A DNA stretch of 30,393 nt from an uncultured Lachnospiraceae bacterium (GCA_910583615.1 CAJTXP010000047.1:1-30393); one strand, 5' to 3'; shown: positions 7,813 through 15,910, numbered from the stretch's first letter. A program made the numbers and translations. Notes: generated from the sequence alone by a model not told the origin.

Positions 7813-9005
7813 AACTGTCAGCGCTGGATTTGTGGGTAAGAGAACAGGAAGGACTGGACGTATTGACAAGGGAAGAACTGGAAGGGATTCAGCTGAAAAA
7901 ACTGAATCGTCTTCTGGAAAGGGAGAAGAAGCGGGGAGGATTCTATCAGGACCTCCCCGGTCATCTTTCAGATCTTTCGGAACTGTCCGGGCTTCCTTTT
8001 ACAACAGAGGCGGATCTGAAGGAACAGGGACACCGGATGGTTTTGTTAAGCCAGTCGAAGGTCGACCGGATCCGTACAGAGGAGACTTCCGGTACTACCG
8101 GGCAGGCAAAGAGGGTCTATTATTCAGCTGCGGACAATGAGAGGACCATTTCTTTTTTTGCAGCGGGACTTTCAGAGCTGGTGCATCCGGGAGAGAAGAC
8201 GATGATCTGCATGCCTTTTACCGGGCCGGGAGGGTTGGGGGAACTGATCGCAGAAGCGATCCGGCGTCTGGGGGCGGAGCCTTTGCAGGCAGGGATCGGA
8301 AAGAGCTATGGGGAACTGCTCTTTATCCTTCGGGAAAAACATCCGGAGACTTTTGTGGGGATGCCGGTGCCGCTTCTGTCTCTGCTTCGGCTGCGGGGAG
8401 GAAAATGCAGCTTAAGACGCGCTCTGGTGAGTGCGGATGCCTGTCCGGGCACTGTTATGGCAGAGATTGAGACAAGGCTTGGAAGCAGGCTGTATCCTCA
8501 TTACGGCTCCAGAGAGACGGGGCTGGGAGGGGCAGTCACCTGTCCGGCATTTTCAGGCATGCATCTGCGGGAAAATGATATCATTGCCGAGATCGTCGAT
8601 GAAAGCGGACGCCCGGTGCCGAAGGGACAGTGGGGGGAGCTGGTCATTACCACCGTACAGGCAGATGCCATGCCGCTGATCCGGTACCGGACCGGAGATT
8701 ATACCAGGCTGATGCCGGAAATCTGTCCCTGCGGCAGCGTCCTGGCCAGACTTGACCGGGTCGTCCGCATGGGGCGGAAGAGCCGAATGGAGCAGCTGGA
8801 CAGTCTGGTATTCGCCGTCCCGGAGATTGTGGACTACCGGGCAGGATTTAAGGGCGGGGTATTGCATCTGGAAGGGTATGTTGCAGGTTCCTTACCGGAC
8901 CTTCCTGCGGAACTGCTGGGATATCCGGTCCTCTGGAACCTGTCGCCGTTTTCAGAAGAAGTACAGCCCTGTTATATGGCAAAAAGGAGTATAATACAGG
9001 TGTGA
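7809..9005 (+). CDS. PaaK-like adenylate-forming enzyme (DVU_1553-like AMP-dependent ligase)
   Basis: A 398-aa member of the phenylacetate-CoA ligase-like branch of the ANL superfamily. The ATP-binding loop is ETSGTTGQAKRVYYS near residue 93, the aromatic/adenine motif is YPHYGSRETGLGG near residue 225, and the ribose-binding motif is IRYRTGDYTRL near residue 291. It is shorter than PaaK (about 430-440 aa), mainly at the C-terminus. It overlaps the radical SAM gene by ATGA. Such enzymes activate a carboxylate as an acyl-AMP, sometimes transferring it to CoA; the acid here is unknown. From memory it is the 'DVU_1553 family AMP-dependent CoA ligase' of the conserved set. Confidence 0.8.
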   Translation: MKLSALDLWVREQEGLDVLTREELEGIQLKKLNRLLEREKKRGGFYQDLPGHLSDLSELSGLPFTTEADLKEQGHRMVLLSQSKVDRIRTEETSGTTGQAKRVYYSAADNERTISFFAAGLSELVHPGEKTMICMPFTGPGGLGELIAEAIRRLGAEPLQAGIGKSYGELLFILREKHPETFVGMPVPLLSLLRLRGGKCSLRRALVSADACPGTVMAEIETRLGSRLYPHYGSRETGLGGAVTCPAFSGMHLRENDIIAEIVDESGRPVPKGQWGELVITTVQADAMPLIRYRTGDYTRLMPEICPCGSVLARLDRVVRMGRKSRMEQLDSLVFAVPEIVDYRAGFKGGVLHLEGYVAGSLPDLPAELLGYPVLWNLSPFSEEVQPCYMAKRSIIQV

Positions 9006-9034
9006 CTGCATGTCTGCAGAGGAAGGGGCTCCTG

Positions 9035-9385
9035 ATGAACGAATTTTACTGCAACACCCGGGTTCGGGTAAAAGGAAAAGAATCCAAAGAACATGATTAT
9101 TTTGGACGCGGCGTGGCGGATCTTCTTCATGGGGTAGAAGAATACCATTCGCTGAATCTTTCTGCAAAGCATATGGGAATGGCTTACAGCAAAGCCTGGC
9201 GGGTCGTCAGGCTTGCCGAAGAGACGCTGGGGATTCAGCTTTTGTACCGTATGGGAAAGAATGGTTCCAGACTGACGGAGGAAGGTATCAGGCTTCTGGA
9301 AGTCTATGAAGAAGCAGAAAGAGAAGCTTCCAGAGTTGTATGCGAGATCTTTGACCGGCATTACCGGAAAAAGGATGGGGGATGA
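9035..9385 (+). CDS. ModE-like winged-helix DNA-binding protein
   Basis: A 116-aa protein consisting of a LysR/ModE-type winged helix and a short C-terminal helix. The recognition part reads SLNLSAKHMGMAYSKAWR, followed by the wing and SRLTEEG, as in the N-terminal domain of ModE. There is no molybdate-binding (Mop) domain, so metal sensing, if any, must come from elsewhere. ATG 9035 is preferred because AGAGGAAGGGG stands 6-7 bases upstream; a GTG at 9002 overlapping the previous stop would add 11 residues. It closes the cluster and converges on moaA, whose stop codon is 6 bases away. It is probably the local regulator (inference). Confidence 0.75.
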   Translation: MNEFYCNTRVRVKGKESKEHDYFGRGVADLLHGVEEYHSLNLSAKHMGMAYSKAWRVVRLAEETLGIQLLYRMGKNGSRLTEEGIRLLEVYEEAEREASRVVCEIFDRHYRKKDGG

Positions 9386-9391
9386 TGCAGA

Positions 9392-10366
9392 TCACCCTCC
9401 GATCTGAGACATTCTGCGTTCTTCTGCCGGCCCCTCCAGAGCAGAGAGGTGGAACTGATGTTCGGACGGCTTGCGGAAAATCGCCTGTTCCATGGCGGCG
9501 CGGATGGAGCTGTCCGGATCGCCGGCACGGAGCATGGATCTCAGATCAATGCCGTTCTGGTAATACAGACAGAGCTTCAGGATTCCGTCGGAGGTTAAAC
9601 GTACCCGGTTGCACGAATCGCAGAACTTCCCGTGGATCGCGTCAATAAAGCCGATGCAGCCTTTGAAGCCGGGCAGATGGATGTAGGTGGCGGGGCCGTT
9701 GCCCCGGTGTTCATGGACCTGGACGTGGTCCGGATAAGTTTCCGAAAGGATGTTCAGAAGTTCCTGACGGCTGCAGCCCTTGAACTGCTGGCCGAATCCG
9801 ATCGGCATAATCTCTATAAAGCGCACGTCTACCTGATAGGTCCTGGCCAGACAGACAAGCTGCAGGAATTCATCTTTGTTCACATCCTGCAGAAGGACGG
9901 AATTTACTTTTGTCCGGATTCCGGACGCCTGACAGGCAATGATGGCATCCATAACTTTGGAGAATTCCGGACGACCGGTAATCTGCTCGAAGGTTTGTTC
10001 GTTTAACGTGTCCAGGCTGATGTTGATGCCGTCCAGACCGATGCGTTTCAATTCAGGGAGATATTCGGACAGAAGAGTTCCGTTGGTGGTAAGCGTTACC
10101 TGTTCAGTTGCAGGAAGCTCTTTCAGATCTTTTAAAAATTTAAGGCAGTTTTTGCGTACGAGCGGTTCTCCGCCGGTTACTTTGAATTTGTGGATGCCCA
10201 GTTCTCCTGCAAGACGGCAGAGATGCAGGATCTCTTCAAACCGCAGGATCTTTTCGTGAGGGATGGAAGGAAGCTCCTCCGGCATGCAGTATTTACATCG
10301 CAGGTTGCATCGGTCTGTGATGGAAATGCGCATGTAATCAATCGTTCTCCCATGTGAATCTTTCAT
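9392..10366 (-). CDS. moaA: GTP 3',8-cyclase MoaA
   Basis: A 324-aa radical SAM enzyme for the first step of molybdopterin synthesis, converting GTP to 3',8-cyclo-GTP. The N-terminal cluster is C20, C24, C27 (DRCNLRCKYC) with VTGGEPLV after it. The second cluster is C249, C252, C266 (FCDSCNRVRLTSDG), which binds GTP. The C-terminus ends in Gly-Gly (MSQIGG), needed in MoaA. Length matches E. coli MoaA (about 329). It is read from the minus strand, divergently from tupA, with GGAG ahead of the ATG. MoaC and MoaE are not in the window. Assignment is secure. Confidence 0.95.
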   Translation of the reverse strand: MKDSHGRTIDYMRISITDRCNLRCKYCMPEELPSIPHEKILRFEEILHLCRLAGELGIHKFKVTGGEPLVRKNCLKFLKDLKELPATEQVTLTTNGTLLSEYLPELKRIGLDGINISLDTLNEQTFEQITGRPEFSKVMDAIIACQASGIRTKVNSVLLQDVNKDEFLQLVCLARTYQVDVRFIEIMPIGFGQQFKGCSRQELLNILSETYPDHVQVHEHRGNGPATYIHLPGFKGCIGFIDAIHGKFCDSCNRVRLTSDGILKLCLYYQNGIDLRSMLRAGDPDSSIRAAMEQAIFRKPSEHQFHLSALEGPAEERRMSQIGG

Positions 10367-10423
10367 GTTGGATGCTCTCCTTTTTTACATTTGCATTGCC
10401 TGTTAAAAATTAGACATGTTAAT

Positions 10424-10432
10424 ATTATAACA
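10424..10432 (-). promoter_or_regulatory. Extended -10 promoter for moaA
   Basis: On the minus strand the intergenic region reads TGTTATAAT (10432-10424), a perfect -10 with the extended TG. No convincing -35 hexamer stands upstream, where the sequence is mostly T runs. Overlapping it is an imperfect inverted repeat (GTTA 10418-10421 and TAAC 10428-10431) that could be an operator. The transcript would have a 5' leader of about 50 bases. Confidence 0.5.
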
Positions 10433-10461
10433 AAAAAAGACAAAAAAGTACACAGTTTTTG

Positions 10462-10490
10462 TTTAAAAAAGCAAAAGAATATGGTATAAT
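10462..10490 (+). promoter_or_regulatory. Promoter for tupABC
   Basis: TATAAT at 10485-10490 is preceded at 17 bases by TTTAAA (10462-10467), a weak -35. The -10 is within 45 bases of the tupA start, and AAAAGGAGAA gives a strong ribosome binding site. The region between this promoter and that of moaA is only about 30 bases, so a protein bound between them could control both. Confidence 0.6.
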
Positions 10491-10532
10491 AAGAGATGGA
10501 TTGAACAGGGAACACAAAAAGGAGAATGATTT

Positions 10533-11486
10533 ATGAAAAAGCAAAGACAGTTATTAGCGACACTTCTGGCAGGCGCCATGCTGGCGTCAGTTGTAACCGG
10601 CTGCGGAGGCAAAGAGGAGCCTGCGCCTGCGGAGACTCCTGCAGAAGCACCTGAGGAGACACCGGCCGAGGCGTCGGAAGAGGCGGAAGCGCCGGAGGAG
10701 ACGCCCGATGAAGCGGCAGCGCCTGTGGAGAAAAAGGGCGTGCTGATGATGGCCACGACCACCAGTACCGCGGATACCGGCCTTCTGGACTATCTGGCTC
10801 CGATCTTCCTGGAAGAGACCGGATGGGAGCTTCAGTGGAGCGCGGTAGGCACCGGAGAAGCGCTGAAAATGGGTGAGAACGGCGACGTGGATATTGTGCT
10901 GGTCCATGCGAAAGCCAGCGAGGAAGAATTCGTTGCCAGTGGATTCGGCGTGGAGCGTTTCCAGGTGATGTATAATGATTTTGTTGTGATCGGACCGACA
11001 GAGCCGGTTGCTCCGACGGAGGACATCGAGTCTCTGTTCAAGACGATTCAGGAGGATCAGCTGACGTTCGTATCCCGCGGGGATGATTCCGGTACCGACA
11101 AGAAGGAAAAGGGAATCTGGAAGAAGCTGGAGCTGGATCCGTCGGAGAATCCCAACTATCTGGAGTCCGGACAGGGCATGGGCGCCACAATCACCATGGC
11201 GGATGAAAAGGACGCATACTGCCTGACAGACCGGGGTACCTGGCTGAAGATGAAGAACGACGCGGATGTGGAGATCCAGCTGGATATTATCTGTGAAGGC
11301 GCATCGGATCTTCTGAACCAGTATGGCATCATCGCGGTCAGTCCTGAGAAATATCCGGATGTCAACAACGAGGCTGCCAACACCATGATCGAGTGGATCT
11401 GCTCGGAAGAGGTTCAGGAGCTGATCGGAAACTACGGCGTGGACCAGTACGGCGAGGCATTATTTACTCCGAATGCCAACGAATAA
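10533..11486 (+). CDS. tupA: Tungstate ABC transporter substrate-binding lipoprotein TupA
   Basis: A 317-aa extracytoplasmic lipoprotein that would bind tungstate for the TupBC importer. Residues 1-23 are a lipoprotein signal with lipobox VTGC. Residues about 26-68 are a Glu/Pro/Ala-rich tether. The binding domain starts with MMATTTSTADTGLLDYL, and the TTTS motif is the oxyanion-binding signature of TupA; later motifs are GTGEALKMG, SRGDDSGTDKKE and YCLTDRGTWL. These separate TupA/WtpA-like from ModA proteins. It is first in a three-gene operon and followed by a hairpin. Tungstate rather than molybdate is by family; the specificity is not proven from sequence. Confidence 0.9.
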   Translation: MKKQRQLLATLLAGAMLASVVTGCGGKEEPAPAETPAEAPEETPAEASEEAEAPEETPDEAAAPVEKKGVLMMATTTSTADTGLLDYLAPIFLEETGWELQWSAVGTGEALKMGENGDVDIVLVHAKASEEEFVASGFGVERFQVMYNDFVVIGPTEPVAPTEDIESLFKTIQEDQLTFVSRGDDSGTDKKEKGIWKKLELDPSENPNYLESGQGMGATITMADEKDAYCLTDRGTWLKMKNDADVEIQLDIICEGASDLLNQYGIIAVSPEKYPDVNNEAANTMIEWICSEEVQELIGNYGVDQYGEALFTPNANE

Positions 11487-11504
11487 AGCGAAGAAAGAGA
11501 AGAC

Positions 11505-11533
11505 AGGGGTTGCCGCTGCAGCCCCTCTTTTTT
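11505..11533 (+). terminator. Intrinsic terminator/attenuator between tupA and tupB
   Basis: AGGGGTTGC (11505-11513) pairs with GCAGCCCCT (11518-11526), one pair being G-U, with loop CGCT, followed by CTTTTTTC. It lies 18 bases after tupA and 20 bases before tupB. It probably terminates most transcripts and so makes the binding protein in excess over the membrane parts. Confidence 0.8.
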
Positions 11534-11552
11534 CTTCCTTAAAGGGGGCAGT

Positions 11553-12245
11553 ATGCAGTTTTTAAAAGAGATTCTGGACACGTTTTTCTCGGATGTAGGC
11601 GTCTTTGACGCGATTTTTGTCACTTTTCAGCTGGCGTTTTGCGCGACGTTCATTTCTTCCGTACTGGGCATTTTTCTGGGGCTTCTGCTGGAACGCGCCC
11701 GGTTTGTCGGGAAACGGGTGGTGATCCGCATCAACCGGACGCTCATGGGCGTTCCTCCGGTGGTGATCGGCCTGGTCGTCTATATGATTCTGATGCGGAG
11801 AGGGCCCCTGGGCCGTCTGAACCTGCTGTTCACGGTTCCGGGTATGATTTTCGCGCAGGTGCTGATTATCACGCCGATCATCTGCGGGATGACCTATACG
11901 AGCCTGGTTTCCAAGGCGCCGGCGATCCGTACCTTTGCCAGGACCATGGGGGCGAGCCCGGTGCAGACCCAGTGCCTGGTGGTCCGGGAACTGAAAAGGG
12001 AACTGTATTTTGCGGTAGTTACCGGCTTTGGCCGTTCCATCAGCGAGGTGGGGGCGGTGATGCTGGTGGGAGGCAATATCAAAGGGCATACCCGGACCAT
12101 GACAACGACCATTTCCCTGCTGAAGAGCCAGGGCATCTTTACGGAAGGGCTGACGCTGGGAATCCTTCTGCTGATTATGGCGTTCATTATCCAGAGCCTT
12201 GCTGATTTTTTTCAAAGAGGAGAGAAGACCGATGAGAATTACTGA
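11553..12245 (+). CDS. tupB: Tungstate ABC transporter permease TupB
   Basis: A 230-aa inner-membrane permease with about five hydrophobic segments (residues about 20-45, 60-82, 90-115, 150-175, 195-220). The EAA loop that contacts the ATPase is FARTMGASPVQTQCLVVRE. The stretch GRSISEVGAVMLVGGNI is characteristic of TupB-like permeases. It starts behind AAAGGGGG and its end overlaps tupC by 14 bases. It would form the translocation channel together with TupC. Confidence 0.9.
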   Translation: MQFLKEILDTFFSDVGVFDAIFVTFQLAFCATFISSVLGIFLGLLLERARFVGKRVVIRINRTLMGVPPVVIGLVVYMILMRRGPLGRLNLLFTVPGMIFAQVLIITPIICGMTYTSLVSKAPAIRTFARTMGASPVQTQCLVVRELKRELYFAVVTGFGRSISEVGAVMLVGGNIKGHTRTMTTTISLLKSQGIFTEGLTLGILLLIMAFIIQSLADFFQRGEKTDENY

Positions 12246-12927
12246 TTTGGAGAAAAAGCAGGGGGATTTTCAGATGAGGATTGACTCGCTGGTGCTCAAA
12301 AGCGGGAAGATTCACGGAATTATCGGCGGAAACGGATGCGGAAAGACGACATTATGTAAACTGATTATGGGGATTCTGGAGCCGGACAGTGGAACGCTGG
12401 ATTATGAGGGGCTGGAGATTCAGAACATTACCATGACGGCTCAGCGGCCGTATTTTATTCAGGGCAGTGTCTATGAAAATATCTGTTATCCTTTGAAAAT
12501 CCGCCGGATTCGTCCGGATGAGCAGAAGATCGACCATTGGCTTTCGCGATGCGGGCTTACGGAAAAAAAGCATCAGTATGCCAGAAGCCTGTCCAGCGGA
12601 GAACAGCAGAAGGTATCCATGATCCGGGCCCTGATCTTTGACCCGGAACTGGTGATGATCGACGAGACGCTGTCCAATCTGGACCCGGAGAATCTGGAGC
12701 TGTTCGAGAACGTGATTTTTGACATCCAGAAAAAACGGAAGATCACCTGGCTTCTGATCAGCCACCGACTTGCGCATATTTATAAAATGTGCGATGAACT
12801 GCATTTCATGCACGGGGGGACCGTTCTGGCAAGCGGCGGCAAACAGGAGATCTTGTTTGAGACCGGAGACGAAAGAATCCGCCGGTTTGTGGCCAACGAA
12901 GTCATAAGGATGGACGGTTCTGTATAA
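12232..12927 (+). CDS. tupC: Tungstate ABC transporter ATP-binding protein TupC
   Basis: A 231-aa ABC ATPase. Walker A is GGNGCGKTTL, the Q-loop region is MTAQRPYFIQGS, the signature is LSSGEQQKVS, Walker B is LVMIDETLSNLD, and the switch His is in LLISHRL. No C-terminal regulatory domain is present. ATG 12232 is preferred because AAAGAGGAGA precedes it at normal spacing; an upstream in-frame ATG at 12199 lies within tupB. It energises tungstate import with TupB. Confidence 0.9.
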   Translation: MRITDLEKKQGDFQMRIDSLVLKSGKIHGIIGGNGCGKTTLCKLIMGILEPDSGTLDYEGLEIQNITMTAQRPYFIQGSVYENICYPLKIRRIRPDEQKIDHWLSRCGLTEKKHQYARSLSSGEQQKVSMIRALIFDPELVMIDETLSNLDPENLELFENVIFDIQKKRKITWLLISHRLAHIYKMCDELHFMHGGTVLASGGKQEILFETGDERIRRFVANEVIRMDGSV

Positions 12928-12932
12928 AAACG

Positions 12933-12970
12933 TTTCCCTGCGTCTGCGGATCGTGGCAGACGCAGGGAAA
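12933..12970. terminator. Bidirectional terminator between tupC and thiF-like gene
   Basis: A perfect 15-bp stem, TTTCCCTGCGTCTGC (12933-12947) with its complement at 12956-12970, loop of 8 bases. Reading the minus strand, the stem is followed by CGTTTTTATAC, a usable T tract, so it can end the aor-moaD-thiF transcript. In the plus direction the stem itself is strong but the T tract is poor. It separates two convergent operons. Confidence 0.8.
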
Positions 12971-12998
12971 ACGAGTATATAAAAAGGGTGTTTTTATA

Positions 12999-13676
12999 TC
13001 ATGTTTGAATACAGATCAGTTCGGTCTCCATATGGATCAGGTCGACATACAGAATCTGTCCGTCCAGAACGCATTCGCGCCCGCACAGGTACTTTACGGC
13101 TTCTGCGGCCTGAAAAGAGGCGCAGACAGCGGGAGTAAAGGACAGGGCGCTTTTGTCGGACGGCTCGGTATGCTGTCCGCACAGAAGATCCAGCATCCCG
13201 CTTCCGGGCATGATGAGACTGATCTGAGCGTACCATCCCTGAATGGCGCCGTACACCAGGGGAATCCCAAGCTTTGCGCACTGCCTTCCCATCAGCCGTC
13301 TGGCGGCCAGGCTGTCGACTGCGTCAAGGACAAGGTCATGTCCTTTTAACAGTTCTTCCGAATTGTTTTCTGTCAGAAAGGAATCAATGGCATGGACCGT
13401 TACTTCGCTGTTGACTGTATATGCATGTTTTTTGGCAGTATGCGCTTTGGAGGAACGAATGCTGTTTTCATCACTCAGCAGCTGCCGGTTCAGATTGCTT
13501 TCTTCAAAACAATCCCCGTCGATGACCGTAATATGCCCGATTCCGATCCGCAGGAGGTATTCCAGAAGATAGCCGCCGAGTCCGCCGCATCCTACGATGC
13601 ACACGCGCTTTTCGGACAGCTTTTTCTGTTCATCCTCGGATAATGCATACAGATTCCGCTTATATCTTGTCTTCAT
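12999..13676 (-). CDS. ThiF/MoeB-family adenylyltransferase (activates the MoaD-like protein)
   Basis: A 225-aa E1-like enzyme. The ATP-binding glycine motif is VGCGGLGGY near residue 29, followed by IDGDCFEESNLNRQ with the conserved Asp and Arg, and LDAVDSLAARR. The family adenylates the C-terminal glycine of MoaD or ThiS so that sulfur can be added. The CxxC zinc pairs of E. coli MoeB are absent at the expected places; a Cys is present in TPAVCASFQAAEAVK. It follows the moaD-like gene by 41 bases on the same strand, so the two are likely partners making dithiolene sulfur for the aor enzyme. Called MoeB-like rather than MoeB because of length (about 250 usual) and missing Cys. Confidence 0.85.
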   Translation of the reverse strand: MKTRYKRNLYALSEDEQKKLSEKRVCIVGCGGLGGYLLEYLLRIGIGHITVIDGDCFEESNLNRQLLSDENSIRSSKAHTAKKHAYTVNSEVTVHAIDSFLTENNSEELLKGHDLVLDAVDSLAARRLMGRQCAKLGIPLVYGAIQGWYAQISLIMPGSGMLDLLCGQHTEPSDKSALSFTPAVCASFQAAEAVKYLCGRECVLDGQILYVDLIHMETELICIQT

Positions 13677-13717
13677 TATCGGTTCCTTCTGAACTGTTCC
13701 CGCAGTCCGGCACAGGT

Positions 13718-13939
13718 TCAGCCGCCTCCGACAGGAGGAAAAATGGCCAGAACGTCGCCATCCTTCACAGGATCCTGTGGTTTGCTGTGGAAACCATTGA
13801 TGAGGAAGATGGAAACCTCCTCTTCCGGTATCTGAAATTCCTTCAAAATATCCGTTCCACAGCTGTATTCGTCTCCTTCGAGAAAGAAGACTTTACCTCT
13901 TCCTTCCCGAAGGGTTGCAAACAGTCTGACTTCGATCAT
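13718..13939 (-). CDS. MoaD/ThiS-like sulfur-carrier protein
   Basis: A 73-aa beta-grasp protein starting MIEVRLFATLREG and ending FPPVGGG. The C-terminal Gly-Gly is the site of adenylation and thiocarboxylate formation, and FPPV.GG is typical of MoaD. ATG 13939 is chosen because it overlaps the aor stop codon as ATGA and fits the family start; an ATG 12 bases upstream is possible. It is coupled to aor and to the ThiF-like gene, as is common for tungsten AOR operons. Confidence 0.85.
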   Translation of the reverse strand: MIEVRLFATLREGRGKVFFLEGDEYSCGTDILKEFQIPEEEVSIFLINGFHSKPQDPVKDGDVLAIFPPVGGG

Positions 13940-15753
13940 TTCCCGACGCACTCGTCAAGGCCGAGTTTCTTCAGAGTCTCATCGGTTGGGAATGCATCCA
14001 CCCATCCTCTTGCCTCATAATACTGCGGCAGGGTGAGAGCGATCTTGGAGGTCATGCCCTTGGACGGACCATCCGGGATCGGAACTTCCTGAAGACGTTT
14101 CGGAAGTCTGTCGTCTTCCGGCTTCATTCCGGCTGCCTTGTTGAACATTCTCTCGATGTTGTAGATCCGGTCGCCGACCATCAGAAGCTCTTCCGTCGTG
14201 TAGTTGGTTCCGGTCGCCGCGTTCAGTAGGTCTGCGTATTCCTGCGCGCCCATGGCGAAGGAGGTAAACAGGCAGTTGCCCATGGAATCGATGACAGCGG
14301 TCAGATCCTGGAAAGTCTTCGCCCAGGCCGCCTTGTCGTCGGTTACGGTACGGTCAAGCTGCTCCGGAAGTCCCAGCACCTCGGGGCTGATCATGTAGCC
14401 GCGTACGTGGCATCCGCCGCGGTTGGAGGTTGCGTATGTAATACCGATTCCCTGGATTCCGCGCGCGTCATATGCCGGCATCTCCTGCTTCTTGACGGAC
14501 ATGGAAATCTCCGGATGACCATAGTGCTCGCAGAGCCTTGCGGAACCGGAGCTCATGAGCCATTCCAGTTCGGTATTGGGATCTCCCATACGCTTGGTCC
14601 ACTCTACGATGGCTTCCACAGAACCCCAGGTGAGCGGAACGCCGCCGCATTCTTCTTCTTTAATGTATCCTTTTTCATAAAGCTCCATGGCTGCCGCGAT
14701 GGTACACGGGGTGGAGATGGCATCCAGACCGTATTCGTTACACCACATGTTCGCTTCGTCAATGGCGTTCAGGTTGTTGTTGCCGCAGTTGCCGCCGTAT
14801 GCCCATAACGGCTCATACTCCGGACCTCCGGTGACGCGGCCGTTCACATCGACCACACGTCCGCAGCCGATGGGGCAGCGGTGGCATGCGCTGTTTTTCA
14901 CCAGATAGGTTTCCTTCAGCGTCTCGCCGGAGATATCGTCGCCCTTCGGATAATATGCACCCTGCCAGTTGTTGGTCGGGAAACATCCGATGTTGTTCAC
15001 GATGTTGACCAGTACGGCAGTACCCAGATCCCTTAAGCCGGAACCGGTGACCGGATTTGCTTTCAGGATATCCATGGAACGCTTGTTGGCAGCCTTGAGC
15101 GCCTCTTCGTCATGGATGATATCCAGTTTCTTGCGGGTTGCTTTTACAACGATGGCTTTGAGCTTCTTGCTGCCCATGACGGCGCCCACGCCGGAACGGC
15201 CTGCCGCGCGGTCCTTATCGTTCATGATCGCCGCCAGAAGAACCTTCTTCTCGCCTGCGGGACCGATGTTCAGGACAGACGCTTCCTTGCCGTGCTTTTC
15301 CTTTAATGTATCGTCGATCTTTTCGGACATCATGCTCTTGTATTCCGCTGCATCCAGAAGTTCGATTTTGTCGTCTTCAATGTTCAGATAGCACCAGTTG
15401 GGAGCTTCGCCTTCGACGATCAGTGCATCCCATCCTGCGTATTTCAGTTTTGCACCCCAGATTCCGCCGGAGTTGGAGCATGCGATCATGCCGGTCAGCG
15501 GAGATTTGGTACATACCATATATCTTCCGGAGGACGGAGACAGGGTTCCTGTCATGGGGCCGGTGATATAGACCAGTTTGTTGTCTGCGGACAGAGGATC
15601 TGCCGTAGCTACGCCTTCATCGTACAGGATCTTCGTGCCCAGGCCGCGTCCGCCGATGAATTTTTTCGCCAGATCGATGTCCAGCTTTTCTACGGTGATC
15701 TGTCCGGTGGTCAGGTTGATTCGTGCGATTTTCTCGTAATAACATCCACTCAT
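13936..15753 (-). CDS. aor: Aldehyde:ferredoxin oxidoreductase (tungsten pterin enzyme)
   Basis: A 605-aa cytoplasmic tungsten enzyme that interconverts aldehydes and carboxylic acids using ferredoxin. The N-terminal pterin-binding domain has ARINLTTGQ and FIGGRGLGTKIL. The [4Fe-4S] ligands are C290, C293, C297 (CHRCPIGC) and C494 (MGNCLF). The length equals the known AOR family (about 605). Start ATG 15753 is chosen because AAGGAGGTC stands 7 bases upstream and the conserved domain begins there; the frame is open 63 codons further upstream but that part lies across the promoter. It is first in the aor-moaD-thiF operon. Which aldehydes it uses is not visible. Confidence 0.93.
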   Translation of the reverse strand: MSGCYYEKIARINLTTGQITVEKLDIDLAKKFIGGRGLGTKILYDEGVATADPLSADNKLVYITGPMTGTLSPSSGRYMVCTKSPLTGMIACSNSGGIWGAKLKYAGWDALIVEGEAPNWCYLNIEDDKIELLDAAEYKSMMSEKIDDTLKEKHGKEASVLNIGPAGEKKVLLAAIMNDKDRAAGRSGVGAVMGSKKLKAIVVKATRKKLDIIHDEEALKAANKRSMDILKANPVTGSGLRDLGTAVLVNIVNNIGCFPTNNWQGAYYPKGDDISGETLKETYLVKNSACHRCPIGCGRVVDVNGRVTGGPEYEPLWAYGGNCGNNNLNAIDEANMWCNEYGLDAISTPCTIAAAMELYEKGYIKEEECGGVPLTWGSVEAIVEWTKRMGDPNTELEWLMSSGSARLCEHYGHPEISMSVKKQEMPAYDARGIQGIGITYATSNRGGCHVRGYMISPEVLGLPEQLDRTVTDDKAAWAKTFQDLTAVIDSMGNCLFTSFAMGAQEYADLLNAATGTNYTTEELLMVGDRIYNIERMFNKAAGMKPEDDRLPKRLQEVPIPDGPSKGMTSKIALTLPQYYEARGWVDAFPTDETLKKLGLDECVGK

Positions 15754-15819
15754 AAAGATAGACCTCCTTTTTGTGGTTTGTAAATTGGATTGAACAAGGA
15801 TTTTTATTTTATATACAAT

Positions 15820-15910
15820 ATCATACTGTTTTCGTGCAGAAATAGCAACCAAAATCAGCAAAAGAACGAAAAACTGCGTGAAATGAGATATATCTGCGTC
15901 AAATATGATA
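15820..15910 (-). promoter_or_regulatory. aor promoter with 20-bp-phased direct repeat upstream
   Basis: On the minus strand TTGCTA (15848-15843), a 17-bp spacer and TATGAT (15825-15820) form a good sigma-A promoter. Upstream of the -35, on the plus strand, CTGCGTGAAATGAGATA begins at 15874 and CTGCGTCAAATATGATA begins at 15894, two copies exactly 20 bp apart. Placement about 60-100 bases before the start site suggests an activator site. The adh promoter has the same layout. Confidence 0.7.

Noticed and set aside
6223..7869. 548-codon minus-strand open frame opposite the radical SAM gene
   Set aside because: Length is impressive, but the plus-strand protein has unmistakable radical SAM motifs; the antisense product is His/Arg/Leu-rich low-complexity sequence typical of a mirror frame.
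221..9005. Selenocysteine codons (in-frame TGA) in the module genes
   Set aside because: All recognised domains are covered by uninterrupted frames; I saw no in-frame TGA followed by an obvious coding continuation, and no selA, selB or selD is in the window.
15826..15850. Sigma-54 type -24/-12 promoter for aor (TGG...TGC)
   Set aside because: The GG to GC distance is 11 instead of 10 bases, and a good sigma-A promoter overlaps it.
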